A DNA stretch of 64,000 nt, taken from CAYLLN01 sp964384375. GTDB lineage: Bacteria > Planctomycetota > Planctomycetia > Pirellulales > Pirellulaceae. The stretch is from contig CAYLLN010000011.1 in NCBI GenBank assembly GCA_964384375.1, positions 1 to 64,000 of the forward strand, written 5' to 3'. Positions 63,611-64,000 of the stretch are shown piece after piece; position 1 is the first letter of the stretch; every line of letters starts with the position of its first letter. Position numbers and translations under genes: made by a program. A model generated the notes under the pieces. That model saw only the letters and a program-made list of their open reading frames with translations, was not told the DNA's origin and ran no database searches.

Positions 63611-64000
63611 TACTCCACCATCTCCAGCGTCTGCCGATAGTGCATGATCGTCTGAACGGGATTCAGGTTGAAGACGACACGCCCGTCACTGGCCCACTCG
63701 TCGTTGTTGAAAAAGAAGACGGCGCTTCCTGCCTTCAGGTTATCGACGTTAGCGTTGTCCTCCATCCCGCCCCCTTCGATGGCTCGGAACTTGATCGTCA
63801 CAGCCACAATCGCCTGCAACTGCCCTGTGTGGCGGTCGCGAGCAAAGGACACGCCGTCGTCGAAGTCGCAATCGACCCACTCCAGCCCTCGCGGCTTGCC
63901 GCTCTTGGACGCGAGTGTAAAGAACTTCGCTTCGAGCCATTCTCGCCGCAGGTGAAACAGCTTGCGGGCCCGCTCCAGCGACGAACGCTGCGGACGCTTG
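63610..64000 (-). CDS. Conserved hypothetical protein, C-terminal part (runs off the window)
   Basis: 130 codons are visible; the start lies beyond the window. The sequence has KLFHLRREWLEAKFFTLASK, LEWVDCDFDDGVSFARDRHT, GQLQAIVAVTIKFRAIEGGG and SAVFFFNNDEWASDGRVVFN, ending QTIMHYRQTLEMVE. It is a mixed alpha/beta, cytoplasmic-looking protein with no membrane segment. I recall similar planctomycetal hypotheticals but no function. A GTG inside the frame (63852) is not the real start because the frame is open through to the window edge with protein-like composition. Confidence 0.75.
   Translation of the reverse strand, partial: KRPQRSSLERARKLFHLRREWLEAKFFTLASKSGKPRGLEWVDCDFDDGVSFARDRHTGQLQAIVAVTIKFRAIEGGGMEDNANVDNLKAGSAVFFFNNDEWASDGRVVFNLNPVQTIMHYRQTLEMVE

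Overview
The window reads as chromosome of a high-GC planctomycete, probably in the Pirellulales/Gemmatales range. The evidence is gene content: an overlapping ECF sigma factor and Ser/Thr kinase pair, a Tat-exported DUF1501 protein, Tat-exported Gfo/Idh/MocA and amidohydrolase-type proteins, a DUF58/BatA/VWA/DUF4175 operon, zinc-ribbon plus Yip1-like membrane proteins, and OmpH/LpxC/LpxA genes that imply a lipid-A type outer membrane. I saw no rRNA, tRNA, CRISPR array, prophage or intact transposase.

Layout. 1-1204: kinase (cut by the window edge) and ECF sigma factor, reading left. 1361-4889: three-gene ABC exporter (membrane fusion protein, ATPase, permease). 4924-12675: a PA-IL-like secreted protein, a methyltransferase, a Tat-exported oxidoreductase with a PIG-L deacetylase, an isoaspartyl peptidase, an RluD-type pseudouridine synthase and a membrane-anchored TPR-like protein. 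12977-14500: FabZ, a long acyl carrier protein and a second FabZ-like protein in which the catalytic His is Tyr. 14533-20962: an orphan membrane fusion protein, an AAA ATPase, and a NatA-like ATPase followed by an ABC-2 permease fused to a CPBP protease. 21022-29610: a secreted beta-solenoid-like protein, ceramidase-like and amidohydrolase enzymes, a 2-hydroxyacid dehydrogenase, an FAD halogenase-like protein behind a well-formed promoter with an operator-like dyad, and a large secreted protein of unknown role. 29614-32300: two tandem zinc-ribbon/Yip1-like proteins. 32478-37422: DinG-like helicase, Skp-like chaperone, FG-GAP protein and an RNase Z-like hydrolase. 37426-41067: a fusion of beta-lactamase-like, peptidoglycan-binding and D,D-carboxypeptidase domains, then a DUF1501 protein. 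41237-43051: thyA, folA and a CaMKII-association-domain protein. 43659-54794: the DUF58/BatA/VWA/DUF4175 operon with a small secreted protein and a squalene-cyclase-repeat protein. 55301-59066: Skp, LpxC, LpxA and a GnnA-like oxidoreductase. 59068-64000: HrpB helicase, a small protein, PurD and a partial hypothetical.

The strongest signal that the genes do not explain is a dense set of short palindromic or inverted repeats. There are more than 25 loci from about ten sequence families. Most lie between genes, often as two degenerate arms facing each other. Several lie inside reading frames, where they encode an in-frame peptide (ABC permease, DinG-like helicase, carboxypeptidase fusion, RluD), a C-terminus (NatA, ABC/CPBP fusion), a start codon (HrpB) or a whole signal peptide (52949-53689). 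This is the best candidate here for an under-described system. No mobilising enzyme for it is present in the window.
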